Below are positions 9,709 to 22,200 of a DNA stretch of 64,000 bases, piece by piece. Position 1 is the stretch's first letter. Each line of letters starts with the position of its first letter. The notes below the pieces were generated by a model. That model made no database searches and had not been told where the DNA came from. It saw only the letters and a program-made list of their open reading frames with translations. Origin of the DNA: Gracilaria gracilis (Eukaryota > Rhodophyta > Florideophyceae > Gracilariales > Gracilariaceae); NCBI GenBank assembly GCA_030374805.1, contig JARGSG010000091.1, positions 124,001 through 188,000 on the forward strand, given 5' to 3'. Position numbers and translations under genes: made by a program.

Positions 9709-12387
9709 GGAGTGAGGATGTGTGTCGAGCGTTGGCTACCTCCCTCACGGTGGCAGTGTCGGTGGCAGTGTGTGAATGATTGCGCTGCAGACGACGATGG
9801 GTGCTGGAGGAGGAGGAGGGAAGTAGCTAGCGTGCGTGCATAGGTTGAGCAAGAGCTCTACTGAGGCGGTGGCTACTGAGACGGTGGGCGACTGGACGCT
9901 CGAGATCTGCGGTACATATCAGGCGCCAACTGCGGTCCAACTGTGCACAACGACTTGCGGCAGCCAACAATCTGCTTTACAGTGCGATGGGCAGTGCGAG
10001 GGGTGCACGACCGCGCCTTACTTGTTCGAATGATAACACGACTTGTTTCTCACAACGCATGCAGGCGGCTGTGCTTTCGCCTGAGAGGCTCAGAGAACGC
10101 CCCTGATCAGTTGCCTCCCTGTTGAGCTACACTCAGACTGCGCCATGGAGAACAACACGAGATTCTGAAAGAGCTCATATCTGCTTTTGAACTACAGATA
10201 CAGTAGTGGAAAACCGTTTTGCGTAACTTTGTCATCCTGCTTTGTGATGGACAGTGGTGATAGTGCGTCGAACACGGACCATCAGAACAATCGCAGTCCA
10301 CACTGACCACGACGAAACGACGAAAGTTTGCGCTGTCGCTGGTGCGACGCACGTGTACGCTTTTTCCACTTGGTGCGAACTACAAGCACATGCGTGTGTG
10401 TTGAAAAAAGCACCTGCTTTCTGGGAGAGCACAGGGGTAGTGCGCGTTGTACACGCTGAGTCCGTTCTCGTTCAGATTGTACGCGGTCATTACCAACGGT
10501 ATCAGCGCTTCCACGGATTTTTGTCTGCTCCCTATTTTCACATGCTCTCAAGAAGCTCACTATCCCTGTGGTTAAACTAGCCAACTCTAAGAACTTCTAC
10601 TGACATCATCATCCTCTACTGACAAGTAGGCGATGGATCACCCCACTGCAAGTGTATATGGTATGAGCGCTGTGCAGCGCACGCGTTCTTAACTCCGCAG
10701 TGATGACAGTTGTCTGGAATATCATAACTAAAAAGTATGAAGACGATCGCACCGTTTCTGACCACAGCATATAGAAAGAATGTGCCCTTCACCTCGTGCT
10801 CAGGCTTCAGAATCTGGCTATTGGTTTCGAGTTGGAAGTGTTTATCTACTTTGTTGTCTGTCTTGGGTTAGGAGCAGCACCGCTCCCGAACAAGACCGGA
10901 ACAGGACCGGTCGGCTGAAAAGCAACATCATTGAGCGCCACGCTGAGGGGCATTTGCTCTCTGACATTGTGACCGTGTACGTATGTGTGCCCAGCAAGTC
11001 GGGATTGAGCGGCGTGGTGTTCCTGGTGCGGATTCTTCTTGCCGCGCCTCGAGCAGTATCATAAGTACAGTACGGCAACTCGGCGCGGCGCAGCAACAGT
11101 GAGTGCTAAGAGGGCTACGCTACTGTACATACACTTTTGATACGTAGCCCTCTTATGCTTGTGTTCATTGTGACTGTGGAGAGTTGCAAGCTCAACAACA
11201 ATTCCTAAAGTCAGTTCTATCTACACTGGACACTTACCAAAGTTTGATCCAGTACAGCTGCTACCCTCGGTATTTGATGCGGAGCTATCCACCTGCAATA
11301 ACGTTTATCATGAGTCATTGGTGTCTTTGTCAAACCCGCCGAATTCGAAGAATTATCGCAAGCGTTTCACAAAAACAGCAACAACCGCTATTACGTACCG
11401 AGCCTTTCCTAAAAATCCGCTCACGTCTTGTATGCTCTTCTTTGAATTGTTTCCCGAGTGCCACATAGATTGAAGAAAAAAGCATTTCGATTCAATATTC
11501 TTCGAGATGTAGCCCTCTTACCCTCCGGTTTTGCTGCAGTTTCTGCCAAGCAGTGAAACGAGAAGAAGGGGGTTGCGGAGATAACTTCAACCTAAGCTAC
11601 CAAAGTTTTAGTCTACAGGAGTAGGGGCTAGGAGAGTTCGCGCTCTTTATCTAACTTAGAAACAGTCTCTCCTCGTGAAGACCAGTGCACTAAAGCACCA
11701 GCAACACGCACAAACGCGTTCTTAGCGAGAGCATGCTGCGCAGTGCTGCAATCGTCGCCATGGCAGGAGCGCAACATTCCCGTTGCAGGCCCTCTCGATA
11801 TATATATATGCACCGCCTCGCGGCTTACTGATTATGATGACGCAAGTAAGGTTGTTTAGCCTAAACCACTCCTTCCTAAAACCTTGCCGTCCAGAACGCC
11901 CGATACTCTCGAGTCAATGTTCCCGGCAGTATGCAACTATGTATCTACAACGCCAATAAATGTTAGCAGCTCACAAACATGTCGCCATTACTGCACTTGA
12001 AACACTATCCACATGTGCCAACTAGAGCGTTAGGACAAATTACTATTTGTACTGTACATATGTAAGATGTCTCGTCCACCTTGCTGCAGTTCTGTTCTAC
12101 TAAACGGTCTGACTCCGGCGCCCCCACCGTCTCGATTATAGAAACGGCGTTTCACAGAGGGGCCTACTTGCGTGCAGCAAGAGCGTCCAACACTAAAGCA
12201 TGAAAGGGTTCGCCCTTTTATCCACCCAGGTCTGTTGAAGTACGTGACGCCGGTTGGCTGGAAGGGGATCACCATTTGCCCAGCAAGTCGGGATTGAGTG
12301 GCGTGTTGTTCCTGGTGCGGATTCTTCTTGCCGCGCCTCGAGCAGCACGGCAACTCGGCGCGCTGCCCACCGACGACCAGCGGGGAG
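9709..12387. repeat. Unit 2 spacer, with a 1.29-kb extra segment
   Basis: 9709-10987 is the shared spacer: presumed promoter side of gene 1, with a (CTC)n-type pyrimidine run on the minus strand and a GCGCTG-TG-CAGCGC hairpin at 10667-10680. No TATA box is obvious. A 69-bp sequence at 10988-11056 recurs at 12277-12345, bracketing about 1.22 kb present only here and in unit 7. That segment has a 13-bp inverted repeat (11107-11119 / 11143-11155), a third copy of its arm near 11512, and a (TA)n run near 11800. Short open frames show no recognisable domain. Confidence 0.7.
10988..12345. repeat. Extra segment flanked by 69-bp direct repeats (unit 2 copy)
   Basis: The flanks at 10988-11056 and 12277-12345 are near-identical. 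Other units have one copy of this sequence and no intervening DNA. Inside, TAAGAGGGCTACG (11107) and CGTAGCCCTCTTA (11143) form a fold-back, and GTAGCCCTCTTA recurs at about 11512-11523. This looks like an insertion with long flanking duplication, or the remnant of a tandem duplication. A near-identical copy lies in unit 7. Confidence 0.6.
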
Positions 12388-13200
12388 CACAAGTTCAAGT
12401 TCATGGGCGACGTGGACAAGGATCTTAAAGTTACTGATGCTCCTGAGCGCGGCCAAAGGCGAGGTGATGGCGCAGGAGCAAAGAAAGTTAATCCATCCTG
12501 TCCACGCGTACATTACGGGAATGTGGAAGAAGGCTTCGTCGGCGTTGTCGTAAAAGCCGCTGAAACTCAGCACGGACAGCGTCCGCTTCACCACGTCGCT
12601 TTCCACGTCGCTTTCCAGCACAAAGTGGCCCGAGATGGTGTTGGTGCCGCTGTCGGCCAGTGTAGCGGCCACGATGGACATCATGGCGCCGTTGGCGGTG
12701 ATGGAGCACGCGCGCAGGTCGGCAATCAGTCAATCAGCGTGGTGCACTGCACGTCCGGCGGCAGTCTCCTCCGCGCCTTCATGTGGTATGCGATGGCGAT
12801 GATGGCGTCGGCCGTGTGGCGCTCCAAAAGGAACGTCTCCTCACATATCTCCGACAAGTGTGTCGCCTGCCAGCCAGCGGCGAAACACACGGACAGCAGC
12901 CCGCGCTCGCACAGCTCCTTTCCAACGGCAGCTGGTGATGTGGGGGCGCGGCGGCGCTCATCATGGCGACGCTGTTCACCAGGGGCTTTGAAAGGACGGC
13001 AGCGTCATGTGGTTGAATGGGCATGCGCTGCGTTCCATGCGGCCCCAGCGCAGTGTGGCGCCCATGACGAGGCGCTGCAGTCGCGAGCGCGAAGGTGACG
13101 CGCTTGCTTGTGCCCTGCACGGAGAACGCGGCGAACATAGAATATGATACGAGGCACATGTCCTGCATCGCGTTTTGTGTTGAACTGCTTCCCCGCTGCC
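12388..13200 (-). pseudogene. Glutaminase pseudogene, unit 2
   Basis: Long-type relic as in unit 1, with the G-T-S-K (catalytic Ser lost), V-A-A-T-L-A-D-S-G-T-N, C-A-I-T-S-P-L-A-A-L blocks. Here the last 160 residues stay open, so V-L-E-S-D-V through A-H-E-L is one frame (minus, about 12400-12684). A frameshift after the S-A-A-A-P block separates it from the N-terminal half. Confidence 0.8.
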
Positions 13201-13205
13201 CTTTG

Positions 13206-16200
13206 TCACCGCACAATTCGGCACACCCCAGAAAAGTCTGTCGTGATGTGCAAATCCGTACCGCTGATGCGGCGCAACTCTTTTTCAGAGCTGCCTAGCA
13301 CTGTTGCACTCCCCGAGTCGCGCACCTGAATTGCATCTTCAAATCCAGGCGAGGACCACACGAGCTCGAGCGTGCCGATTCTGCGCTGCCACTCAGCATC
13401 ACGTGACGTGAGCACACACACACCGCCACTTGCGGTCAACGCCCACAGCCGTTGCATCCAGTCATCACCCGACACGACGACAGTGCCGTCAGCGCTCACT
13501 GCCACACACTTCACCCAACCGCTGTGACCTTGGAGCGGCTGCCCCACGGCGTTGCCGCTTTCTGCGTCCCACACACGCACCGTCTTGTCCTCCGAGCCTG
13601 ACACGATGCGAGTGCCGTCGGCGCTCACTGCCACACACATCACCCAACTGGTGTGACCTTGGAGCGGCTGCCCCACGGCGTTGCCGCTTTCTGCGTCCCA
13701 CACACGCACCGTCTTGTCGTCCGAGCCTGACACGATGCGAGTGCCGTCGGCGCTCACTGCCACACACCGCACCGCATCGGTGTGCCCTTGGAGCGGCTGC
13801 CCCACGGCGTTGCCGCTTTCTGCGTCCCACACACGCACCGTCTTGTCGGACGAGCCTGACACGATGCGAGTGCCGTCGGCGCTCACTGCCACACACCTCA
13901 CCCAACGGGTGTGACCTTGGAGCGGCTGCCCCACGGCGTTGCCGCTTTCTGCGTCCCACACACGCACCGTCCTGTCGCCCGAGCCTGACACGATGCGAGT
14001 GCCGTCGGCGCTCACTGCCACACACCTCACCAAATCGGTGTGCCCTTGGAGCGGCTGCCCCACGGCGTTGCCACTTTCTGCGTCCCACACACGCACCGTC
14101 TTGTCCACCGAACCTGACACGATGCGAGTGCCGTCGGCGCTCACTGCCACACACGTCACCAGCGAAGTGTGACCTTGGAGCGGCTGCCCCACGGCGTTAC
14201 CGCTTTCTGCGTCCCACACACGCACCGTTATGTCGTCCGAGCCTGACACGATGCGAGTGCCGTCGGCGCTCACTGCCACACACCTCACCGAACTTGTGTG
14301 CCCTTTGAGCGGCCGCCCCACCGGTGTGCCGCTGAGCGTGTCCCACAGTTGAATGGAACAATCTTCCAACTGGCACGCAAGCCGAGAGCCATGCGCCACA
14401 AAATCAACAAAATTACGGTGATTTGGACAGTCGTGTGCAACAGTTTGCTCGCAAACTCCAGTTTGTCTGTTCCACACACAAACGCGTCCGTCGCGTTGCG
14501 CTGCCACCACCGTGCGTTGATCAGGTAAGAACGAAAAACGTTCCCACCAGCCTCCGGACGCTTGCAGCTGCTCATGCTTGAAATACTCGTTCGATTTCTC
14601 ATACCTTCCCGCATGCATGACATCATCGTCGTCCGCCGACAAAATCCAGATTGCATTAGGCTCTTCACGTATGCAACGTACGCTCCCTGGGACGCGCACA
14701 GTTTGAAGTTCACTACCACCGGCTTGTGTCAAGACCCCGACAGACGCTTTGAGCCAAGGCTTCGGTGCACACCTTTCCATCCTCTGCACGAAATCCGCCG
14801 TCAACTCGCTCCGCGTCGCGTGCCACTGCAGCCGTCCGTGCAGCTGAAACCAACCCTCCTCCATCCGCCGGTTGTTGTTCACATACAACGCCCCCATCCT
14901 GGCCGCTACACGCATCATTTGTAGGTGCTCCCGGCGATTTGAATCTTGGCAACCGTTGTCGTTGCACATCGCTATTCCATGGTCCAAGTCTTGTTCCACG
15001 CTGAGGATTCCGTCTGTCACCTGTCGCTTCATAATCCATTGCGGTTGCGACAACAGCCACAATAGGTGCTGCTCATACCCTGCCTTTCGAAGTAGTCTGC
15101 AAACATTGTCGTGTATGTATCCATCAGCTTTAACATCCCACCATGCGTGCCGCAACTCTGAATTGCGGGTAGCTTGCTTGGTGGCCCCCGTTACGACTTC
15201 TTCTTCCACCTCTCTCTCGCATTCGAGCTGTGGTTCAGATAGCACGTAGTTTCTCAAAACGGTTTTGAAATTCCACCATGCGTGCCGTAACCCTGAATTG
15301 GGGATAGCTTGCGTGGTGGCCCCCGTTACGACTTCTTCTTCCACCCCTCTCTCGCATTCGAGCTGTGGTTCAGATAGCATGTAGTTGCTCACAACGGTTT
15401 TGAAAAAAGCTTGTGTCTCACTTGCTTCAGTTGCTTTGCGAACAGCGATATCCAAAATCAAGTCGTGTAGTTTCACAAACACTGAACCGGCGCTTCTCGT
15501 CATTTGCACAACTGAAACATCTGCAAACAATTCCACCACTTCTTTGGTTTCTGCCAACGAACTCAACTCCCATAACTTCTGCAACATTTTGTCCGGAACG
15601 GACTGTTGCTTTTGAAGCACACTCAAAGCCCGAAACCAATACTCAATCTTTTCCCTTTCATGTCCACTACGCTTCTCAAGAACTTGTAGAGATGACTCCA
15701 CAATCTTTGGCAGTTTACCATATGACTCAGCCTTTACTTCCATCAAGTCCTTTTGTTGACATTCAACGTCAGCGCGAAATTCAGACCATGCGTCCTGCTT
15801 TCGTGCGCAATGAAGTGAATATCGTCGTACTGAACTGCCGACAATACCCAACGCAAGCGGAAGGCCATCACACAATGTCAGAAAAAATTCCAACGCCTTG
15901 TTGTTTTTGTGGTCGAGCACGGTACTTTGCTCAAACCCTGCGTGAGTCATCAACATTTGCCGCGACAGGTTCCCAAGTGCTTCCTTTTCTTTGAACTCAA
16001 TCAGTTCGTCAGCGCCATCTAGAAGGTCCAGGTCTCTGGTTGTGTACACCATTCTACTGTTCCGGTTTACCATCTTACCAAGAGTTGTCAACACATCAGA
16101 GTCTATTCCATTCAAGTGCCAAATATCATCCACCAGAAACAAGCACGAACGTTGACCAAACCATTTCGATGCCTTCCTAGATGCCTCGGCAACAGATTTG

Positions 16201-17184
16201 GCTGTCTTTATCTCGTTCGCAAACTTCGAACCTCCTGTTTCATCAACAATGTTTGCGATTCCTTGCACTATATTCGATATTGTAGCATCGTTTCCAAGCT
16301 CAAGGTATAAAATGTCTTCACCAAAACACGTCTGTCACCTTACTGCATTCAGCAAGCCCTCGCAAAGCGCATGTTTTACCAACTCCACCTTTTCCAGTAG
16401 CCACAACCGCCACAATTCGGTTCCCGCTTGTGTTTAGAACCTTATCCAGTAGCTCCCCTTCGCATGTGGTGAGCGAGCCATAGTCCAGCGTTAATCTAGG
16501 TGGGATTTCGGGGCACCATGTTGCATGATGTATACTCATCTTGTTGTGCAGGTGCATTGCTTACCACGGGATGGCATCCCTCTAGTAACTGAGGTCTCTC
16601 TTTTTTAAGGCATGCCAAGATCTCGTTAACAATGATTTGAATGAAACCCTCTCTGGTGGACGCCATTTTCGGCTGCTTGGAGTTCGTTGCGCCGACGTCG
16701 TTCCGAATGCTCCATAGAGTGGCGGCCGTATCCAATGCATGCTTGACATCTTTGAGCGGTATGATGTCATCCAACGCACGCTTGATAAGACCGTGCTTGT
16801 TAAAGAGTTCACTGTGCTTGTTAAATATGGTCGGATCGCGGCACTCGTAAGTATGAAAGCGGTAAAAGATAGGGAATGAGCATGGGCGGAGTCTCTTTGG
16901 CGGCCACGGCGCGGTCGTAACGGCGGACGAATGCCAGAAGCTCCCGCATGGGCCATTCCTTGGCCACAGAATTCGGGACTCATAACAAACACGCCCACAG
17001 GAGCGGTTGCCATGGCGTGTTCCATGACTTTCGGGCAGTGGTCGCCGAGACCGAAGGACTCCTCATCGAGGAAAACGGAGAGGCCATGCTCGCAAAGGCG
17101 TTTCCATAACGGTCGCGCGATTGTTTCCTTGTCTTCACCCGCATGGCTGAGAAAGATGCGGAACTGTGGTGTGTGGGAGGACAT
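13206..17184 (-). pseudogene. TIR-NB-ARC-WD40 receptor-like gene 2, four +1 frameshifts
   Basis: Starts M-S-S-H-T-P-Q-F at 17184. Against gene 4 and gene 5, which are nearly identical here, four single-base insertions break it: G at 16969, A at 16875/16876, G in 16502-16504, A in 16323-16326. They shift the frame in the TIR domain, the TIR/NB linker and just after the P-loop. From 16268 down the frame is open for 1020 residues: rest of NB-ARC, helical region and propeller. The helical region carries a tandem duplication of a segment of about 43 residues (Y-M-L-S-E-P-Q-L-E-C to R-H-A-W-W), shared only with gene 3. Without the four bases the protein would be about 1324 residues. The insertion-only pattern suggests consensus error; if real, it is a pseudogene. 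Confidence 0.85.
13420..14320 (-). repeat. WD40 blade array of gene 2: 7 x 129 bp
   Basis: Seven repeats, the last diverged (V-S-G-D-D-W-M-Q-R-L-W). Variable windows after G-H: T-S-S, T-S-L, T-D-L, T-R-W, T-D-A, T-S-W, S-G-W. The x-D-x windows read DDI, VDK, GDR, SDK, DDK, EDK. Confidence 0.95.
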
Positions 17185-18597
17185 GGAGTGAGGATGTGTG
17201 TCGAGGGTTGGCTACCTCTCTCACGGTGGCAGTGTGTGAATGATTGCGCTGCCGACGGCGATGGGGGCTGGAGGAGGAGGAGGGAAGTAGCTACACGGTA
17301 GCGCGCGTGCATAGGTTGAGCAAGAGCTCTACTGAGGCGGTGGCTACACGGTAAAGTTACTGAGACGGTGGCCGACTGGACGCTCAAGATCTGCGGTACG
17401 GCGGTACATATCAGGCGCCAACTGCATTCCAAGTGGAACTTCCAACTGTGCACAACGATTTGCGGCAGCCAAGTTGGCTGAGCCAACAATCTGCTTTACA
17501 GTGCGATGGGCAGTGCGATGGGTGCACGACCGCGCCTTACTTGTTCGAATGATAACACCACTTGTTTCTCACAACGCTATGTGCAGGCGGCTGTGCTTTC
17601 GCCTCGCAGAGAACGCCCCTGATCAGTTGCCTCCCTGTTGAGCTACACTCAGACTGCGCCATGAAGAACAACACGAGATTCTGAAAGAGCTCATATCTGC
17701 TTTTGAACTACAGATACAGCAGTGGAAAAACCGTTTTGCGTAACTTTGTCATCCTGCTTTGTGATGGACAGTGGTGATAGTGCGCCGAACACGGACCATC
17801 AGAACAATCGCAGTCCACACTGACCACGACGAAACGACCAAAGTTTGCGCTGTCGCTGGTGCGACGCACGTGTACGCTTTTTCCACTTGGTGCGAACTAC
17901 AAGCACATGCGTGTGTGTTGAAAAAAGCACCTGCTTTCTGGGAGAGCACAGGGGTAGTGCGCGTTGTACACGCTGAGTCCGTTCTCGTTCAGATTGTACG
18001 CGGTCATTACCAACGGTATCAGCGCTTCCACGGATTTTTGTCTGCTCCCTATTTTCACATGCTCTCAAGAAGCTCACTATCCCTGTGGTTAAACTAGCCA
18101 ACTCTAAGAACTTCTACTGACAAGTAGGCGATGGATCAACCCACTGCAAGTGTATATGGTATGAGCGCTGTGCAGCGCACGCGTTCTTAACTCCGCAGTG
18201 ATGACAGTTGTCTGGAATATCATAACTAAAAAGTATGAAGACGATCGCACCGTTTCTGACCACAGCATATAGAAAGAATGTGCCATTCACCTCGTTCTCA
18301 GGCTTCAGAATCTGGCTATTGGTTTCGAGTTGGAAGTGTTTATCTACTTTGTTGGCTGTCTTGGGTTGGGAGCAGCACCGCTCCCGAACAAGACCGGAAC
18401 AGGACCGGTCGGCTGAAAAGCAACATCATTGAGCGCCACGCTTGAGGGGCATTTGCTCTCTGACATTGTGACCGTGTTCGTATGTGTGCCCAGCAAGTCG
18501 GGATTGAGCGGCGTGGTGTTCCTGGTGCGGATTCTTCTTGCCGCGCCTCGAGCAGTACGGCAATTCGGCGCGCTGCCCACCGACGAGCAGCGGGGAG
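17185..18597. repeat. Unit 3 spacer
   Basis: Shared noncoding spacer, near-identical to 30022-31431. Relative to it there are single-base insertions at about 17571, 17722 and 18441, and further ones in the adjoining relic. No gene recognised. Confidence 0.7.
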
Positions 18598-19260
18598 CAC
18601 AAGTTCATGGGCGACGTGGAGAAGGATAACACTGATGGCTCCTGAGCGCCGCCAAAGGCGATGTTGATGGCGCACGAGCAAAGAGGGTTAATCATCCTGT
18701 CCACACGTACATTACGGGAATGTGGGAAGAAGGCTTCGTCCGCGTTGTCGTAAAAGCCGCTGAAACTGAGCACGGACAGCGTCCTGCTTCACCACGTCGC
18801 ATTTCCATGCATAACGTGGTCCCAGATGGTGTTGGTGCCGCTGTCGGCACCACCATTGTAGCGGCCACGATGGACATCATGGCGCCGTTGGCGGTGATGG
18901 AGCACGCGCGCAGGTCCTCAATCAGTCAATCAGCGTGTTGCACTGCACGTCCGGCGGCAGTCTTTTGCGCGCCGACAAGTTTGTGCAGCACACGCTCGCA
19001 CAGCTCCTTTCCACGCGCAGCTGTGAATGGGCGAGCGCGGCGGCGCTCATCATGGCGACGTTGTTCACCAGGGGCTTGACAGGGCGGCAGCGCCATGTGG
19101 TTGAAAGGGCGTGCGCTGCGTTCCATGCGGCCCCAGCGCAGCGTGGCGCCCGTGGCGAGGCGCAGTGCAGGGCCTGCACGGAGAACGCGGCGAACATAAA
19201 ATATGATACGAGGCACATGTCCTGCATCGCGTTTTGTGTTGAACTGCTTCCCCGCTGCCC
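18598..19260 (-). pseudogene. Glutaminase pseudogene, unit 3 (short type)
   Basis: Same relic with two deletions: after F-S-V-Q the G-T-S-K segment is gone (reads A-L-H-C-A), and the block from the second third to R-K-R-L-P-P-D-V-Q-C is shortened, removing the S-E-R region. It has four more +1 insertions than its unit 5 sister (about 18637, 18665, 18723, 18783). Units 3, 5 and 6 share this short type. Confidence 0.8.
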
Positions 19261-19264
19261 TTTG

Positions 19265-22200
19265 TCACCGCACAATTCGGCAAAACCCCGAAAAGTCTTT
19301 TGTGAAGTGCAAATCCGTACCGCTGATGCGGCGCAACTCTTTTTCAGAGCTGCCTAGCACTGTTGCACTCCCCGAGTCGCGCACCTGAATTGCATCACCA
19401 TCTTCAAGTCCAGGCGAGGACCACACGAGCTCGAGCGCGTCGATTCTGCGATGCCACGCAGCATCACGTGACGTGAGCACACACTCACCGCCACTTGCGG
19501 TCAACGCCCACAGCCGTTGCATCCAGCCATCATCCGACACGACGAAAGTGCCGTCAGCGCTCACTGCCACGCGCAGCACCCCACCAAAGTGTCCTTGCAG
19601 CGGCTGCCCCACGGCGTTGCCGCTTTCTGCGTCCCACACACGCACCGTCATGTCGGCCGAGCCTGACACGATGCGAGTGCCGTCGGCGCTCACTGCCACA
19701 CACTCCACATAACTGGTGTGCCCTTGGAGCGGCTGCCCCACGGCGTTGCCGCTTCCTGCGTCCCACACACGCACCGTCTTGTCGTACGAGCCTGACACGA
19801 TGCGAGTGCCGTCGGCGCTCACTGCCACACACGTCACCGGCCAATTGTGACCTTGGAGCGGCTGCCCCACGGCGTTGCCGCTTTCTGCGTCCCACACACG
19901 CACCGTCTTGTCGTACGAGCCTGACACGATGCGAGTGCCGTCGGCGCTCACTGCCACACACTTCACCCAACTGGTGTGCCCTTGGAGCGGCTGCCCCACG
20001 GCGTTGCCGCTTTCTGCGTCCCACACACGCACCGTCTCGTCCTCCGAGCCTGACACGATGCGAGTGCCGTCGGCGCTCACTGCCACACACGTCACCCAAC
20101 TGGTGTGTCCTTGGAGCGGCTGCCCCACGGCGTTGCCGCTTTCTGCGTCCCACACACGCACCGTCATGTCGGCCGAGCCTGACACGATGCGAGTGCCGTC
20201 GGCGCTCACTGCCACACACGACACCGAACTGGTGTGCCCTTGGAGCGGCTGCCCCACGGCGTTGCCGCTTTCTGCGTCCCACACACGCACCGTGTTGTCG
20301 TCCGAGCCTGACACGATGCGAGTGCCGTCGGCGCTCACTGCCACACACGTCACCGGCCAATTGTGACCTTGGAGCGGCTGCCCCACGGCGTTGCCGCTTT
20401 CTGCGTCCCACACACGCACCGTCCTGTCGTACGAGCCTGACACGATGCGAGTGCCGTCGGCGCTCACTGCCACACACGTCACCTTTCTGGTGTGCCCTTG
20501 GAGCGGCTGCCCCACGGCGTTGCCGCTTTCTGCGTCCCACACACGCACCGTCTCGTCCTCCGAGCCTGACACGATGCGAGTGCCGTCGGCGCTCACTGCC
20601 ACACACCTCACCGAACTTGTGTGCCCTTTGAGCGGCCGCCCCACCGGTGTGCCGCTGAGCGTGTCCCACAGTTGAATGGAACAATCTTCCAACTGGCACG
20701 CAAGCCGAGAGCCATGCGCCACAAAATCAACAAAATTACGGTGATTTGGACAGTCGTGTGCAACAGTTTGCTCGCAAACTCCAGTTTGTCTGTTCCACAC
20801 ACAAACGCGTCCGTCGCGTTGCGCTGCCACCACCGTGCGTTGATCAGGTAAGAACGAAAAACGTTCCCACCAGCCCTCCGGACGCTTGCAGCTGCTCATG
20901 CTTGAAATACTCGTTCGATTTCTCATACCTTCCCGCATGCATGACATCATCGTCGTCCGCCGACAAAATCCAGATTGCATTAGGCTCTTCACGTATGCAA
21001 CGTACGCTCCCTGGGACGCGCACAGTTTGAAGTTCACTACCACCGGCTTGTGTCAAGACCCCGACAGACGCTTTGAGCCAAGGCTTCGGTGCACACCTTT
21101 CCATCCTCTGCACGAAATCCGCCGTCAACTCGCTCCGCGTCGCGTGCCACTGCAGCCGTCCGTGCAGCTGAAACCAACCCTCCTCCATCCGCCGGTTGTT
21201 GTTCACATACAACGCCCCCATCCTGGCCGCTACACGCATCATTTGTAGGTGCTCCCGGCGATTTGAATCTTGGCAACCGTTGTCGTTGCATATCGCTATT
21301 CCATGGTCCAAGTCTTGTTCCACGCTGAGGATTCCGTCTTTCACCTGTCGCTTCACAATCCATTGCGGTTGCGACAACAGCCACAATAGGTGCTGCTCAT
21401 ACCCTGCCTTTCGAAGTAGTCTGCAAACATTGTCGTGTATGTATCCATCAGCTTTAACATCCCACCATGCGTGCCGCAACACTGAATTGCGGGTAGCTTG
21501 CTTGGTGGCCCCCGTTACGACTTCTTCTTCCACCTCTCTCTCGCATTCGAGCTGTGGTTCAGATAGCACGTAGTTTCTCAAAACGGTTTTTAAATTCCAC
21601 CATGCGTGCCGTAACCCTGAATTGGGGATAGCTTGCGTGGTGGCCCCCGTTACGACTTCTTCTTCCACCCCTCTCTCGCATTCGAGCTGTGGTTCAGATA
21701 GCATGTAGTTGCTCACAACGGTTTTGAAAAAAGCTTGTGTCTCACTTGCTTCAGTTGCTTTGCGAACAGCGATATCCAAAATCAAGTCGTGTAGTTTCAC
21801 AAACACTGAACCGGCGCTTCTCGTCATTTGCACAACTGAAACATCTGCAAACAATTCCACCACTTCTTTGGTTTCTGCCAACGAACTCAACTCCCATAAC
21901 TTCTGCAACATTTTGTCCGGAACGGACTGTTGCTTTTGAAGCACACTCAAAGCCCGAAACCAATACTCAATCTTTTCCCTTTCATGTCCACTACGCTTCT
22001 CAAGAACTTGTAGAGATGACTCCACAATCTTTGGCAGTTTACCATATGACTCAGCCTTTACTTCCATCAAGTCCTTTTGTTGACATTCAACGTCAGCGCG
22101 AAATTCAGACCATGCGTCCTGCTTTCGTGCGCAATGAAGTGAATATCGTCGTACTGAACTGCCGACAATACCCAACGCAAGCGGAAGGCCATCACACAAT

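Noticed and set aside
10020-10040. GTTCGAATGAT as a tRNA B box / tRNA gene or SINE
   Set aside because: No A box at proper distance and no cloverleaf could be formed by eye.
10282-10584. About 100-codon minus-strand frame starting M-A-S-L-T-T-G-I-V conserved in every spacer, and an overlapping plus-strand frame of 108 codons
   Set aside because: Both strands are equally conserved because the spacers are recent duplicates. There is no domain, and the frame changes freely between copies.
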